In this document: in pieces, positions 1 to 6,528 of the stretch
How positions within the stretch are numbered: position 1 is the stretch's first letter
Layout of the letters: each line of letters opens with the position of its first letter
Notes under the pieces: generated by a model
Told to the model about the DNA's origin: nothing
The model's input: the letters and a program-made list of their open reading frames with translations, nothing else
Databases searched by the model: none
Source: CAZSLZ01 sp964607865
GTDB lineage: Bacteria; Vulcanimicrobiota; JAJTBE01; CAZSLZ01
Length of the DNA stretch: 14,884 nt
Direction of reading: 5' to 3'
NCBI GenBank assembly: GCA_964607865.1
Contig: CAZSLZ010000080.1
Coordinates: 1 to 14,884, forward strand
Position numbers and translations under genes: made by a program

Positions 1-59
1 ATTATTAGCAAGAACACAGCGGAATTACCCCTCTGTGAATAGATTATAATGACGACTAA

Positions 60-530
60 CGCAGTCTTGGCACAACCCTGGCGTTCCACCTGGAAGACAA
101 GTTACACATGCAGGTTACGGGAGGATACAACCTGGATAAGAAACTCTACCAGACCATTGTTCCCAGAATGGAATACTGCCCGTCGGACAGGTTCAAATTT
201 ATTTTAGGGTCAACCTATGACTACAACAATCGTTTGTGGATGAACATGGACGGCGAAGCCGGGATAAAACTGGGCCGGAGTGTAGCCCTTAAATATTGGG
301 GTTTTTATGATCTGATTAACAAGAAAATGACTTATCAGAATTATGTTTTGGAGTATGCCTCCCATGATTTTGTAAGCCGGGTTATATATAAGGGTAACCA
401 GGGAGAGTTATGGATTGATATTAATTTACGGTTCCTGTCACCTCATGGGCCCGATGTGGGGCCCAACCCCAACCTGCCCGTTGTCAGCAAGGACCTGTTT
501 GACGGCGCTCCCGATGATGAAAGATTATAA
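60..530 (+). CDS. LptD-like outer-membrane beta-barrel protein, C-terminal fragment (5' part missing or damaged)
   Basis: The frame open from 60 to the TAA at 528-530 encodes an amphipathic beta-strand pattern with alternating aromatic and polar residues. It ends in a strand resembling the C-terminus of LptD/OstA barrels, with the segment NYVLEYASHDF followed by GELWIDINLRFLSP. LptD inserts lipopolysaccharide into the outer membrane; that role is known for the family, not shown here. Coding-like sequence runs upstream of the first ATG (108), back to about 42 (residues DYNDD), but TAA at 57 and TGA at 36 interrupt this frame. The neighbouring frame at 1-39 reads like its continuation (NTAELPLCE), which suggests a one-base loss near 40 plus a nonsense change at 57. 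The gene enters from outside the window. HAD starts 16 bp after its stop. The barrel assignment is reasonable; the exact family is less sure. Confidence 0.6.
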   Translation, partial: RSLGTTLAFHLEDKLHMQVTGGYNLDKKLYQTIVPRMEYCPSDRFKFILGSTYDYNNRLWMNMDGEAGIKLGRSVALKYWGFYDLINKKMTYQNYVLEYASHDFVSRVIYKGNQGELWIDINLRFLSPHGPDVGPNPNLPVVSKDLFDGAPDDERL

Positions 531-546
531 CAATAAGGAAACAGAA

Positions 547-1266
547 ATGAAAAAAGAAATTACTTTGTTAATTGATGCAGATGACACTTTGTGGGAAAAT
601 AACATATTTTTTGAAAAAGCTATTGCAGAATATCTGACAGCCCTTGAGAACATCGACTTCACTGCAGGCGAAATCGAACCGGTGTTGAGAAAAAGAGAAA
701 TGGAAAATGTTAAAATACATGGCTATGGCAGCAACAGCCTGGCAGAAACTTTCAGGGAAGTCTATTTTGAGCTTTGTGAAATGAGAAAGGTTCAGGTAAC
801 CGCAAGAATACTGGAATGTATAGAAGAAGCCCGGCAATTGACACGCAATTATGAAATTCAACTATTAAAAGGAGTGGCAGAAACCTTACCCCGTTTTAAG
901 AAACATTTCATACTGTTTATAGTAACCAAGGGGTTTGAAGATGAACAGCTGGCAAAAATAAGACGTTGCGGAGTAGATCACCATTTTGAAAAATTCATTG
1001 TGGTACCAGAAAAAAATGTTCAAACTTATGAGAATTTAATAAAGGCGCATAAGTTGATCCCCCACAAATGCTGGATGATCGGCAACAGCCCCCGGTCAGA
1101 CATTAACCCGGCAAAAATGGCAGGTTTAAATACAGCATTAATTCCTTACCACTCCACATGGGATCATGAAAAAGCGGAAATTCTGGACCAGGAACCTGAT
1201 ACTATAATTGCCAGCGATTTTTTCCATCTTTTTGAGTTATTGAGCAAATATTATGGACATACTTAG
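547..1266 (+). CDS. HAD-superfamily hydrolase (phosphatase-like)
   Basis: Predicted 239-aa haloacid dehalogenase-type phosphohydrolase, soluble and cytoplasmic. All four HAD motifs are visible: motif I DADDT at residues 10-14 (nucleophile D10, acid/base D12), motif II with T127 in VTKG, a likely motif III lysine around K156, and motif IV GNSPRSD at 179-185. The helical stretch between motif I and T127 is the expected place for a C1-type cap. The substrate cannot be read from sequence; relatives act on small phosphorylated metabolites. The ATG at 547 was chosen over an in-frame upstream ATG because AAGGAA at 535-540 is a good SD six bases away, and because the upstream extension overlaps the LptD-like gene and has no HAD character. 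Its 3' end overlaps the start of the first tandem-family gene by 14 bp, so it is probably translationally linked to that cluster. Confidence 0.9.
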   Translation: MKKEITLLIDADDTLWENNIFFEKAIAEYLTALENIDFTAGEIEPVLRKREMENVKIHGYGSNSLAETFREVYFELCEMRKVQVTARILECIEEARQLTRNYEIQLLKGVAETLPRFKKHFILFIVTKGFEDEQLAKIRRCGVDHHFEKFIVVPEKNVQTYENLIKAHKLIPHKCWMIGNSPRSDINPAKMAGLNTALIPYHSTWDHEKAEILDQEPDTIIASDFFHLFELLSKYYGHT

Positions 1267-2116
1267 TTACTGGAAGCAATCATACCAGCAATTACATAAA
1301 ACGGGTTCCCTTGAGGATCTCTCAGATTTAAAGCAAAAAAGCGTAGGGGTACACTCACTGCAGGATTCCATTGTCATGCTTATAAATAAGGTTTTGCATC
1401 TTCACCTCACCTATCCAGAACCCGTATGCTTTTTGAAAACTTAAGCCTGAACAAGAACGATTATAATGAAAAGATCATTCTTTATTATCTACAGCACAGA
1501 GGAACCGGTGAAAATTCATTGCTACTGGAAGAAGCCCAGGATTATATCCGTCAAAGATTGATTCTGAAAATGAATATGTACAATTTTTCACGCCCATATA
1601 TCCCTAAAATTGAAAAACACCTCAAAAAATACGGTTACAAGTCGGCCACTGTAAAAATGCTTTCCGAATGCGAAGGGTATCATTTATTATCTATGGGTTT
1701 TGATTTTTTACGCCTGGCCCAGCTTGATTTCATTTTAAAAAAGATTTGCAGAATGAAACTGAAACCATTAAATTATCACAATCCGTCTTTAATGATTTCT
1801 CCGATAAAATGCCTTACCTGCCCTGCTATTCTTATTTATATGTAAAAAAAGAATTTTACCTGAAACAGTCCAATGTTCTGCTGAAACTATTCTCCAGCAG
1901 CCCCGACTTTAATATATCAACAGCTCTTGCAATAAAAACATCCTTCTTTATGATATTTATAACGAAGAAACCAATTCCCTGGAAATAAGCCTGGTTGAGT
2001 TACTGGAATGGCTGATGATTGCCCACAGACTGCAACCCTTACTGGGCCAGCAGGATAAAAATATTAAATATGCAATTAAACTTACAGATTTTACAAGGGA
2101 AATTTTTCATTTATGA
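1253..2116 (+). pseudogene. First copy of an unrecognised tandem protein family, disrupted by three -1 frameshifts
   Basis: The reading moves through three frames: from 1253 to about 1390, about 1390 to 1742, 1743 to about 1937, and then back to the first frame until TGA 2114-2116. Each junction is a -1 step. Restoring one base at each gives a 288-aa protein that aligns along its length with the next two genes. It starts MDILSYWKQSY, has an LQDSIVMLINK segment matching GIIMVMNN and GVVLIINN in the paralogues, then YNEKIILYYL, and ends with LVELLEWLMI, matching LTEFLEWLLI in copy 2. The second junction is in six A (1737-1742) and the third in five A (1934-1938); the first, near 1387-1391, could be a missing A or a missing G. 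It lacks the EExxW segment of the other copies. No domain is recognised; it looks helical. It overlaps HAD by 14 bp and copy 2 by 4 bp. It may be a decaying gene or an intact gene carrying sequencing indels. Confidence 0.65.
1737..1743 (+). other. A_AAA_AAG heptamer at the second frame junction
   Basis: In the frame being read, codons TTA AAA AAG place A_AAA_AAG exactly in the register of the classical -1 slippery heptamer known from E. coli dnaX. Slippage here would join FILKK to DLQNETETIK in the next frame. I see no upstream SD-like stimulator or strong downstream hairpin, and the other two junctions lack classical heptamers, so a missing A in the run is the simpler reading. Confidence 0.3.
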
Positions 2117-3057
2117 GAGAAGCTTACTGGGAACAATTATATTCTACCACCAATAACCAACTCTTATTCCAGGATATTGAAGAGGAAAAAACCGCCCCGC
2201 TGCCTTATGCCTGGCACCTCACCCAGACAGGCATCATTATGGTCATGAATAATAGAACCGAATCAAAAAAATACTTTAAAAAAGCTCAAAGAATTCTTTT
2301 GCCTTATATGCCTCCTTTAAACTACCCTAACGAAAAAATCATTTTCTATTTTCTCAGCAAAGCAGATAACCTGGCATACTCTTTTGATTCTTACATCAAG
2401 CATGTTTTTGAATTCAAGAAAAAGTATGTCCACTCAATTCTTACAAGCTATGACATACCTGAACTTTCTCTTGAACACATCGGTTTATTGTATAATGAAC
2501 CTGTAACCAATTTCGAAAAAGACGACAGGCTTGAAACTGATTCATTTAATAAGGCAAAAGATTTAGTGTTGGAATTCATCAGGCTGTCAAAAATAGCCTT
2601 AATTCTTGATTATAAGGAGTTTGCCTTTAATTCCAGCATAGCTGCAAAAGATATTCTGGATAAACTGGAAAACCAGGTTGAAACCCAGATAATTACAGAA
2701 GAACCCCACTGGATGAAATTCAGATACACTTATTTTAACTTTAAGGAAAATAACTCTGAATATAAAAAATACCTTGAACTGAAAAAAGAAAAGCTTGGCA
2801 ATATCATTTTTTCTATTATGCAGAATAAAATTCTTTTAAAAATAATAGAGACAAAAAAATACAACGAAAATTTCGCAACCTGTATTAAGAACCTATACAA
2901 GAACACCAACGAAAATCAATTTTCATTATATTCAATACTCTGTCTTACCGAGTTTTTAGAATGGTTATTGATATTGGAAAAAATATATAATGAAATCTCC
3001 GGCTACTTTGACTTCAATATCCGGGAATTTGAAGATTTAATGAGGTGTTTTCTTTGA
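2113..3057 (+). CDS. Unrecognised helical protein, second copy of the tandem family
   Basis: Intact 314-aa protein of unknown function. It has no signal peptide and no convincing membrane segment; it is rich in Lys, Glu, Leu and Ile and looks mostly helical, probably cytoplasmic. Features shared with its neighbours are an N-terminal aromatic motif (AYWEQLY, residues 4-10), a hydrophobic TGIIMVMNN segment, NEKIIFYFL, EEPHWMKF at about 196-203, and a C-terminal LTEFLEWLLI helix. Alignment with the next gene is clearest at EExxW and in the lysine-rich helix after it. The ATG overlaps the previous stop as ATGA (2113-2116), which suggests translational coupling; a weak AAGGGA lies about 12 bases upstream. 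The three linked copies may form a hetero-oligomer or act in sequence; that is inference only. The helical character could suggest a TPR-like scaffold, but I see no TPR consensus. Confidence 0.8.
   Translation: MREAYWEQLYSTTNNQLLFQDIEEEKTAPLPYAWHLTQTGIIMVMNNRTESKKYFKKAQRILLPYMPPLNYPNEKIIFYFLSKADNLAYSFDSYIKHVFEFKKKYVHSILTSYDIPELSLEHIGLLYNEPVTNFEKDDRLETDSFNKAKDLVLEFIRLSKIALILDYKEFAFNSSIAAKDILDKLENQVETQIITEEPHWMKFRYTYFNFKENNSEYKKYLELKKEKLGNIIFSIMQNKILLKIIETKKYNENFATCIKNLYKNTNENQFSLYSILCLTEFLEWLLILEKIYNEISGYFDFNIREFEDLMRCFL
3042..3047 (+). promoter_or_regulatory. Shine-Dalgarno site supporting a TTG start at 3054
   Basis: GAGGTG lies six bases before TTG 3054-3056. That TTG overlaps the TGA of the preceding gene in a TTGA arrangement, like the ATGA overlap between copies 1 and 2. 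The alternative GTG at 3045 is part of this SD and has no SD of its own. Confidence 0.6.
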
Positions 3058-4028
3058 CAGAAGAACACAATTTCTGGAAAATGATGAAACAAATCCTGGT
3101 GGCAGAAAGTATTGACGAAAAAAGCCCTGCTTCCCTGCCGCCATTGCAAAAACTTCATCGCTGCAGATACCTGTTTCAATCGGGTGTTGTGCTGATAATA
3201 AATAACGAGATAGCGCCCGCTGTAAAACAACTTCTTACAGCCAGGGCAATTTATGATACATACCTTGCGGAAATAGGGTCAACCGAGGACCACATCCGCC
3301 ACTTTGTTTCCAAAAGGTTGCTGTATGAAGAACCGGATTTAACAAATTTAATATCTGCCATAAATCTTTTGCAAGAAAGAATTAAATTTAAAGCAATAAA
3401 AACCGGCAAATCAGAAATATATAATTCAGTCCTGGAAACCGGGCTTTTTGATTTTGATTCTGAGAGTAAATTCAAACCCGGTCAAAACCAGGTGAAAACT
3501 GAACCAGACAAGTATGACTATGAACACATTGCCGATGAAATTTTTCTGCTTGCCAGGCTTTATACCCTTACAGATAGTGAAAACTATGCTGATATTTTAT
3601 GCAATAAAGCTGAAGAGCTTTACAATGTTGCCAACAAGGAAATAAGAAAGATGCTTGTAAACGAGGAAAGCAAATGGAGCAAATTTTTTCAAGGTGGCAA
3701 CCGGGGCAGGAAAACCAGGCAAAGATATAAGGATGAATACCAGTTGTTCTTGAAACGAAGGGAAGAATTAAACGAACATATCCCCTTCTATAGAAAACAG
3801 ATTGAAATGTTAAAATTTTTATTAAACCTGAGGAAACAGAAATATTCTACAAACTCTACCAGACATGCTATAGATGACTTGATTTTTCGAATAAACAACC
3901 GTAAAGAACCCGACATGAATTTTTTTGAAGAAATTATCTGGTTCTTAATTATAGAAAAACTGAACCCAAAATATTTCCAGAACCAGGACCTGAGAAAAAT
4001 CCTCCAGCAGAACTGGATTCAGGAATAA
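3054..4028 (+). CDS. Unrecognised helical protein, third copy of the tandem family
   Basis: 324-aa protein of unknown function, last of three related genes. Read from TTG 3054 it begins MTEEHNFWKMMKQ, in line with the aromatic N-termini of the other copies; a GTG at 3045 would add three residues. Shared elements are SGVVLIINNE (against TGIIMVMNN in copy 2), EESKWSKF at about 204-211 (against EEPHWMKF), and a C-terminal FFEEIIWFLIIEKL helix (against LTEFLEWLLI). A basic, glycine-containing insert follows the EExxW motif (GGNRGRKTRQR, about residues 213-223); copy 2 has a different sequence there. No signal peptide, transmembrane helix or catalytic motif is evident. TTG overlaps the TGA of copy 2 by four bases, so translation is probably coupled. 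No clear terminator follows; the next 340 bp are non-coding. Function unknown. Confidence 0.8.
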   Translation: MTEEHNFWKMMKQILVAESIDEKSPASLPPLQKLHRCRYLFQSGVVLIINNEIAPAVKQLLTARAIYDTYLAEIGSTEDHIRHFVSKRLLYEEPDLTNLISAINLLQERIKFKAIKTGKSEIYNSVLETGLFDFDSESKFKPGQNQVKTEPDKYDYEHIADEIFLLARLYTLTDSENYADILCNKAEELYNVANKEIRKMLVNEESKWSKFFQGGNRGRKTRQRYKDEYQLFLKRREELNEHIPFYRKQIEMLKFLLNLRKQKYSTNSTRHAIDDLIFRINNRKEPDMNFFEEIIWFLIIEKLNPKYFQNQDLRKILQQNWIQE

Positions 4029-4071
4029 AGTTCTTCAAGAGAACCGAGACAACAAACAAAACAGCTTTTCA

Positions 4072-4117
4072 AGTATAACAATCTGAACCAAAACCCGATA
4101 GGTGAACTTGTTATACT
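4072..4117. repeat. Inverted repeat, 10-bp perfect arms (AGTATAACAA / TTGTTATACT)
   Basis: The left arm at 4072-4081 is the exact reverse complement of the right arm at 4108-4117, separated by 26 bases. The stem is AT-rich and has no T tract after it, so it is unlikely to be a terminator. It could be a protein-binding site or a weak 3' stem-loop of the upstream transcript. Confidence 0.55.
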
Positions 4118-4352
4118 AAAGTCTAACTTACCATACGACCTGTTTCCCCCGTGAACCACAAGAATATTAACTTTTTCCGTTTCCCCGTATTATAAGAACA
4201 AGAGATAATTTAAAGAATTATTGTTACAAAAACTTTGATCTTTTCAGCATATTTTTAATATTTATTTACAATTTATTAACAAAAGCTTTATAAAATTTTA
4301 ACATTTCCCGATTTTCTTAACAAAAAGTTAATAACAGAAACTTTATTATAAC

Positions 4353-4369
4353 TATACTAAAGTAGTATA
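4353..4369. promoter_or_regulatory. Palindrome TATACTA-aag-TAGTATA next to the 172-aa gene start, possible operator or -10 region
   Basis: The 7-bp arms are perfect reverse complements around a 3-base spacer and end directly at ATG 4370. TATACT at 4353-4358 resembles a -10 element, but I see no good -35 at the right spacing. The first 11 bases repeat at 4112-4122, so a dimeric regulator could bind both places. Confidence 0.35.
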
Positions 4370-4888
4370 ATGAATATGACGAAAGGTTACCAAGAAAAGA
4401 AGGCGGCTGAAAGTATGGTAAACGCATACAACACGTCAAATTTACAGAAGGATATTTGGTCCCTGGCCCAGGCCAGGTGGTCCCGAGATGCCTCAAAAAC
4501 CGTAGCAAGTATTTTCGATTCATGCCATTACGAGCCCCCGGCTATCAACCCCACAAGTATTTTTAGTACAATCAGGCACGCTGTCAGCAATAAGAATTCC
4601 ATTGCAAACCTGGAAAGCAGGCTTAAATTGGAGGGAAATGCAAACCCATCTGAAGTGGCAAGAACCCATATTGCCACCACCGTAGTGGGAGATCAGCTGA
4701 ATTCAGCCATTGGCCAATTATTCAAAGCCCCCATAAAAAAAATAGAAACGGTTACTCCCGAAAAATACCACAGTGCTAAAAAAGGCGGGAGGAAGAATTA
4801 TAACCTTACACCGGATGAGTGCAAACCCAGTTTTTTTATGAAAGTTGCCGATACTTTCCTTAATTTCACATCTTTGATTTTTATGTAA
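4370..4888 (+). CDS. Hypothetical protein of about 172 aa
   Basis: I do not recognise this protein. It is 172 aa from ATG 4370 and fairly rich in Ala, Asn, Ser and Lys. It has no signal peptide and no clear domain; a short hydrophobic stretch sits at the extreme C-terminus (FLNFTSLIFM). Codon choice resembles the neighbours and the frame is open throughout, so it is probably real. The start is uncertain: ATG 4370 and ATG 4376 have no SD, while ATG 4415 has AAGG about ten bases upstream. If the palindrome just before 4370 holds a -10 element, the mRNA could be leaderless or nearly so. Its TAA (4886-4888) abuts the stop of the convergent CBS-protein gene with no space between, so the two transcripts probably overlap. 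Confidence 0.55.
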   Translation: MNMTKGYQEKKAAESMVNAYNTSNLQKDIWSLAQARWSRDASKTVASIFDSCHYEPPAINPTSIFSTIRHAVSNKNSIANLESRLKLEGNANPSEVARTHIATTVVGDQLNSAIGQLFKAPIKKIETVTPEKYHSAKKGGRKNYNLTPDECKPSFFMKVADTFLNFTSLIFM

Positions 4889-6106
4889 CTATCTTTTTTC
4901 CGGGGGAATCAAAATATCCATGACATCATCAAAGGTTACAATGCCTTTAAGTTCCATGGATTTATCCACTACTGGCACCGCCAGTAAATCATATTTGGCT
5001 ATGAGCTCAACTACTTTGTTTATATCTTCCTCTGCTTCTATAAAAATTATTTCTGTTACCATAATATCAGAAATTCTGACCGTCGGCTCATTTATTATCA
5101 AGTCTCTTATTGAAATAATTCCAAGCAGGGTTTCATCGGAATCCACCACATATACATAATATACCAGCTCAGTTTTTGGCGACATCATACGAATATGTTC
5201 AATGGCTTCCTGACATGTTTTATGTGGCGATATTGAAATATATTCGGTACTCATATATCCGCCGGCAGTATCTTCTTTATAAGTTAATAACTCCTTTACG
5301 TCCTCGGCCTCGTCGGGTTCCATCAAACCAAGAAGTTCGTTGGCCCTGTATTCGGGCAAGTCCTGCAGTAAATCCGCAGCTTCATCAGGGCTCATCTCTT
5401 CAAGAATATCCGATGCGATTTCATCTGACAAAGTTCTGAACAATGCCAACTGGACATCTTCTTCCATATGCTCAAGAATTTCCGCCCTTTGTTCCATATC
5501 AAAATTGTTAAACAGGCTGACCCTTTGTTTTGCAGACAATTCCTCCAGAATGTCAGCCAAATCTGCGGGGTGTATTCTGGTTAATTTTTCGTTGGTGGTA
5601 GTAAGCCTCAAAGCCTGACCGGTTTTACCCGGCAAATCAACATTATCCCAACGAATTATCTGGGACGCAGGTTTCAATTTAAAAACTGTACGGGCAAAAT
5701 TCAGTAAACCCAATCTCCTCAACAACCCTTGGGGGCCAACATCCACACCTGCTAAAATCAAATTTCCTTTAAATTTGTTCAGTTGAATGTCGTTAACCCG
5801 AACTACCCGATGTCCGTTTATATCTACCAGCTGCTTGTCAAGAATATCTCTACCCAGCAGTATTTCGCCATTTGGCTGATAATCTCCATAGCTGGAATCA
5901 GTCCCACGGGTGATAAGCCCTTCCATATCCAGGTGTTTGACTTTCTTCCAGGGTATTATTTTTTTGCTGGTACGAAACTTCATTATAATATCGGAAATAT
6001 TGGGAAACGATTCTCCAGGGACAATAATCATATCAAAAACTTTCCCTATCTGATCTCCGTTTTCGTTTTTAATTTTCTTACCCAGAATGGGGCTGAAATA
6101 GAACAT
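4889..6106 (-). CDS. PRC-barrel / MgtE_N / CBS-domain protein without a transport domain
   Basis: About 405-aa soluble protein. It starts with two PRC-barrel-like beta segments (about residues 1-75 and 85-165, the first with GKKIKNENGDQIGKV). A helical MgtE intracellular N domain follows, with repeated motifs such as HPADLADILEEL and EMSPDEAADLLQDLPE. It ends with two CBS domains (the first beginning near YMSTEYISI, the second ending GIVTFDDVMDIL). The MgtE membrane domain is absent; the protein ends IPPEKR right after CBS2. In MgtE the N and CBS domains sense cytosolic Mg2+ and gate the channel, so a free-standing version may regulate a separate divalent-metal transporter. In other bacteria such proteins are found beside or fused to Nramp-type transporters; none is visible here. 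I prefer ATG 6106, with GGTGA as SD, over the in-frame GTG 6115, which lies within that SD. Confidence 0.85.
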   Translation of the reverse strand: MFYFSPILGKKIKNENGDQIGKVFDMIIVPGESFPNISDIIMKFRTSKKIIPWKKVKHLDMEGLITRGTDSSYGDYQPNGEILLGRDILDKQLVDINGHRVVRVNDIQLNKFKGNLILAGVDVGPQGLLRRLGLLNFARTVFKLKPASQIIRWDNVDLPGKTGQALRLTTTNEKLTRIHPADLADILEELSAKQRVSLFNNFDMEQRAEILEHMEEDVQLALFRTLSDEIASDILEEMSPDEAADLLQDLPEYRANELLGLMEPDEAEDVKELLTYKEDTAGGYMSTEYISISPHKTCQEAIEHIRMMSPKTELVYYVYVVDSDETLLGIISIRDLIINEPTVRISDIMVTEIIFIEAEEDINKVVELIAKYDLLAVPVVDKSMELKGIVTFDDVMDILIPPEKR

Positions 6107-6131
6107 TATATTCACCAGTTATTCGTTTTAG

Positions 6132-6185
6132 CTCATATTCAACTTAAACTTCAGGCATCCTTTGTTAAACATTTCAGAATATGAG
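6132..6185. repeat. Inverted repeat CTCATATTC / GAATATGAG in the divergent intergenic region
   Basis: The arms at 6132-6140 and 6177-6185 are perfect 9-bp reverse complements separated by 36 bases, between divergently transcribed genes. They lie upstream of both start codons, which would suit a shared operator. The word GTTAAACA also occurs twice nearby, at 6164-6171 and 6201-6208. Confidence 0.45.
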
Positions 6186-6227
6186 TTTTGTTTCCTGATG
6201 GTTAAACAGCAGGAAAAAACCTGAAGT
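6148..6227. repeat. Second inverted repeat ACTTCAGG / CCTGAAGT enclosing a TTTCCTG / CAGGAAA stem
   Basis: The 8-bp arms at 6148-6155 and 6220-6227 are perfect reverse complements. Between them, TTTCCTG at 6191-6197 pairs with CAGGAAA at 6210-6216 across 12 bases and could form a short hairpin in the leader of the coiled-coil gene. The role is unknown; some matches may be chance. Confidence 0.35.
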
Positions 6228-6268
6228 GAAATTAATATATCAGCCAACCCTATTTTTTGGAGGTAAAA

Positions 6269-6520
6269 ATGAAAGAAGTTAATGATGTAACAATTGAACA
6301 GGTAGGAACAAAATTAAAGCATGCGTTTAAAAGAATAAAAAGTATCTGGGAAGATATTAACCGTGATATTAGAAAGAAAGAAAAAAAGATTGAAAAAATC
6401 AACGAAGAACTTTTTGAGTTGAAAGAACACCGGGAAAACCTGGAAAACGAATTGGAAGGCATCCGCACCACTTATGAATCTTTCTGTGAACAAACCGGAA
6501 TAAAATTTGATCTGGGTTAA
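6269..6520 (+). CDS. Small coiled-coil protein, 83 aa
   Basis: Very charged, helical 83-aa protein. Residues about 30-70 carry dense Lys/Glu heptad-like spacing (KKEKKIEKINEELFELKEHRE), which predicts a coiled coil. There is no signal peptide or membrane helix, so it is probably cytoplasmic. ATG 6269 is supported by a strong SD, GGAGG at 6259-6263, five bases upstream; an in-frame TTG at 6257 overlaps that SD and is unlikely. It sits 8 bp before the glycogen-debranching gene and is probably cotranscribed with it. The function is unknown; small coiled-coil proteins often act as oligomerisation or anchoring factors, but nothing here ties it to glycogen metabolism beyond position. Confidence 0.75.
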   Translation: MKEVNDVTIEQVGTKLKHAFKRIKSIWEDINRDIRKKEKKIEKINEELFELKEHRENLENELEGIRTTYESFCEQTGIKFDLG

Positions 6521-6528
6521 TTTACAGA

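Larger units (their letters stand above)
4029..4369. other. AT-rich intergenic region with repeated TATACTAAAGT-type motifs
   Basis: About 340 bp without a gene. It holds a 10-bp perfect inverted repeat (4072-4081 with 4108-4117) and a 7-bp one (4353-4359 with 4363-4369). The word TATACTAAAGT occurs at both 4112-4122 and 4353-4363. The central part (about 4190-4345) is strongly AT-rich. I see no GC-rich hairpin with a T tract that would end the upstream operon, and no convincing small ORF. It most likely carries the promoter and a possible operator for the 172-aa gene. Confidence 0.5.

Noticed and set aside
415..546. N-terminal extension of the HAD protein to ATG 415
   Set aside because: It overlaps the LptD-like coding end in another frame and has no HAD homology; ATG 547 has a proper SD.
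568..861. Antisense ORF of 97 codons opposite the HAD gene
   Set aside because: It lies wholly within a gene with clear HAD motifs; the translation is a compositional shadow and has no SD.
1737..1743. Programmed -1 frameshifting as the main explanation for the first family copy
   Set aside because: Two other -1 junctions lack slippery heptamers and no stimulatory structure is visible; single-base loss fits all three sites.
4030..4044. Short palindrome GTTCTTCAAGAGAAC just after the third family copy, considered as a terminator
   Set aside because: Only about five base pairs plus a wobble, low GC, and no T tract after it.
5176..5618. Two + strand ORFs opposite the CBS/MgtE_N gene
   Set aside because: Serine-rich or jumbled translations antisense to a well-conserved domain; no start signals.
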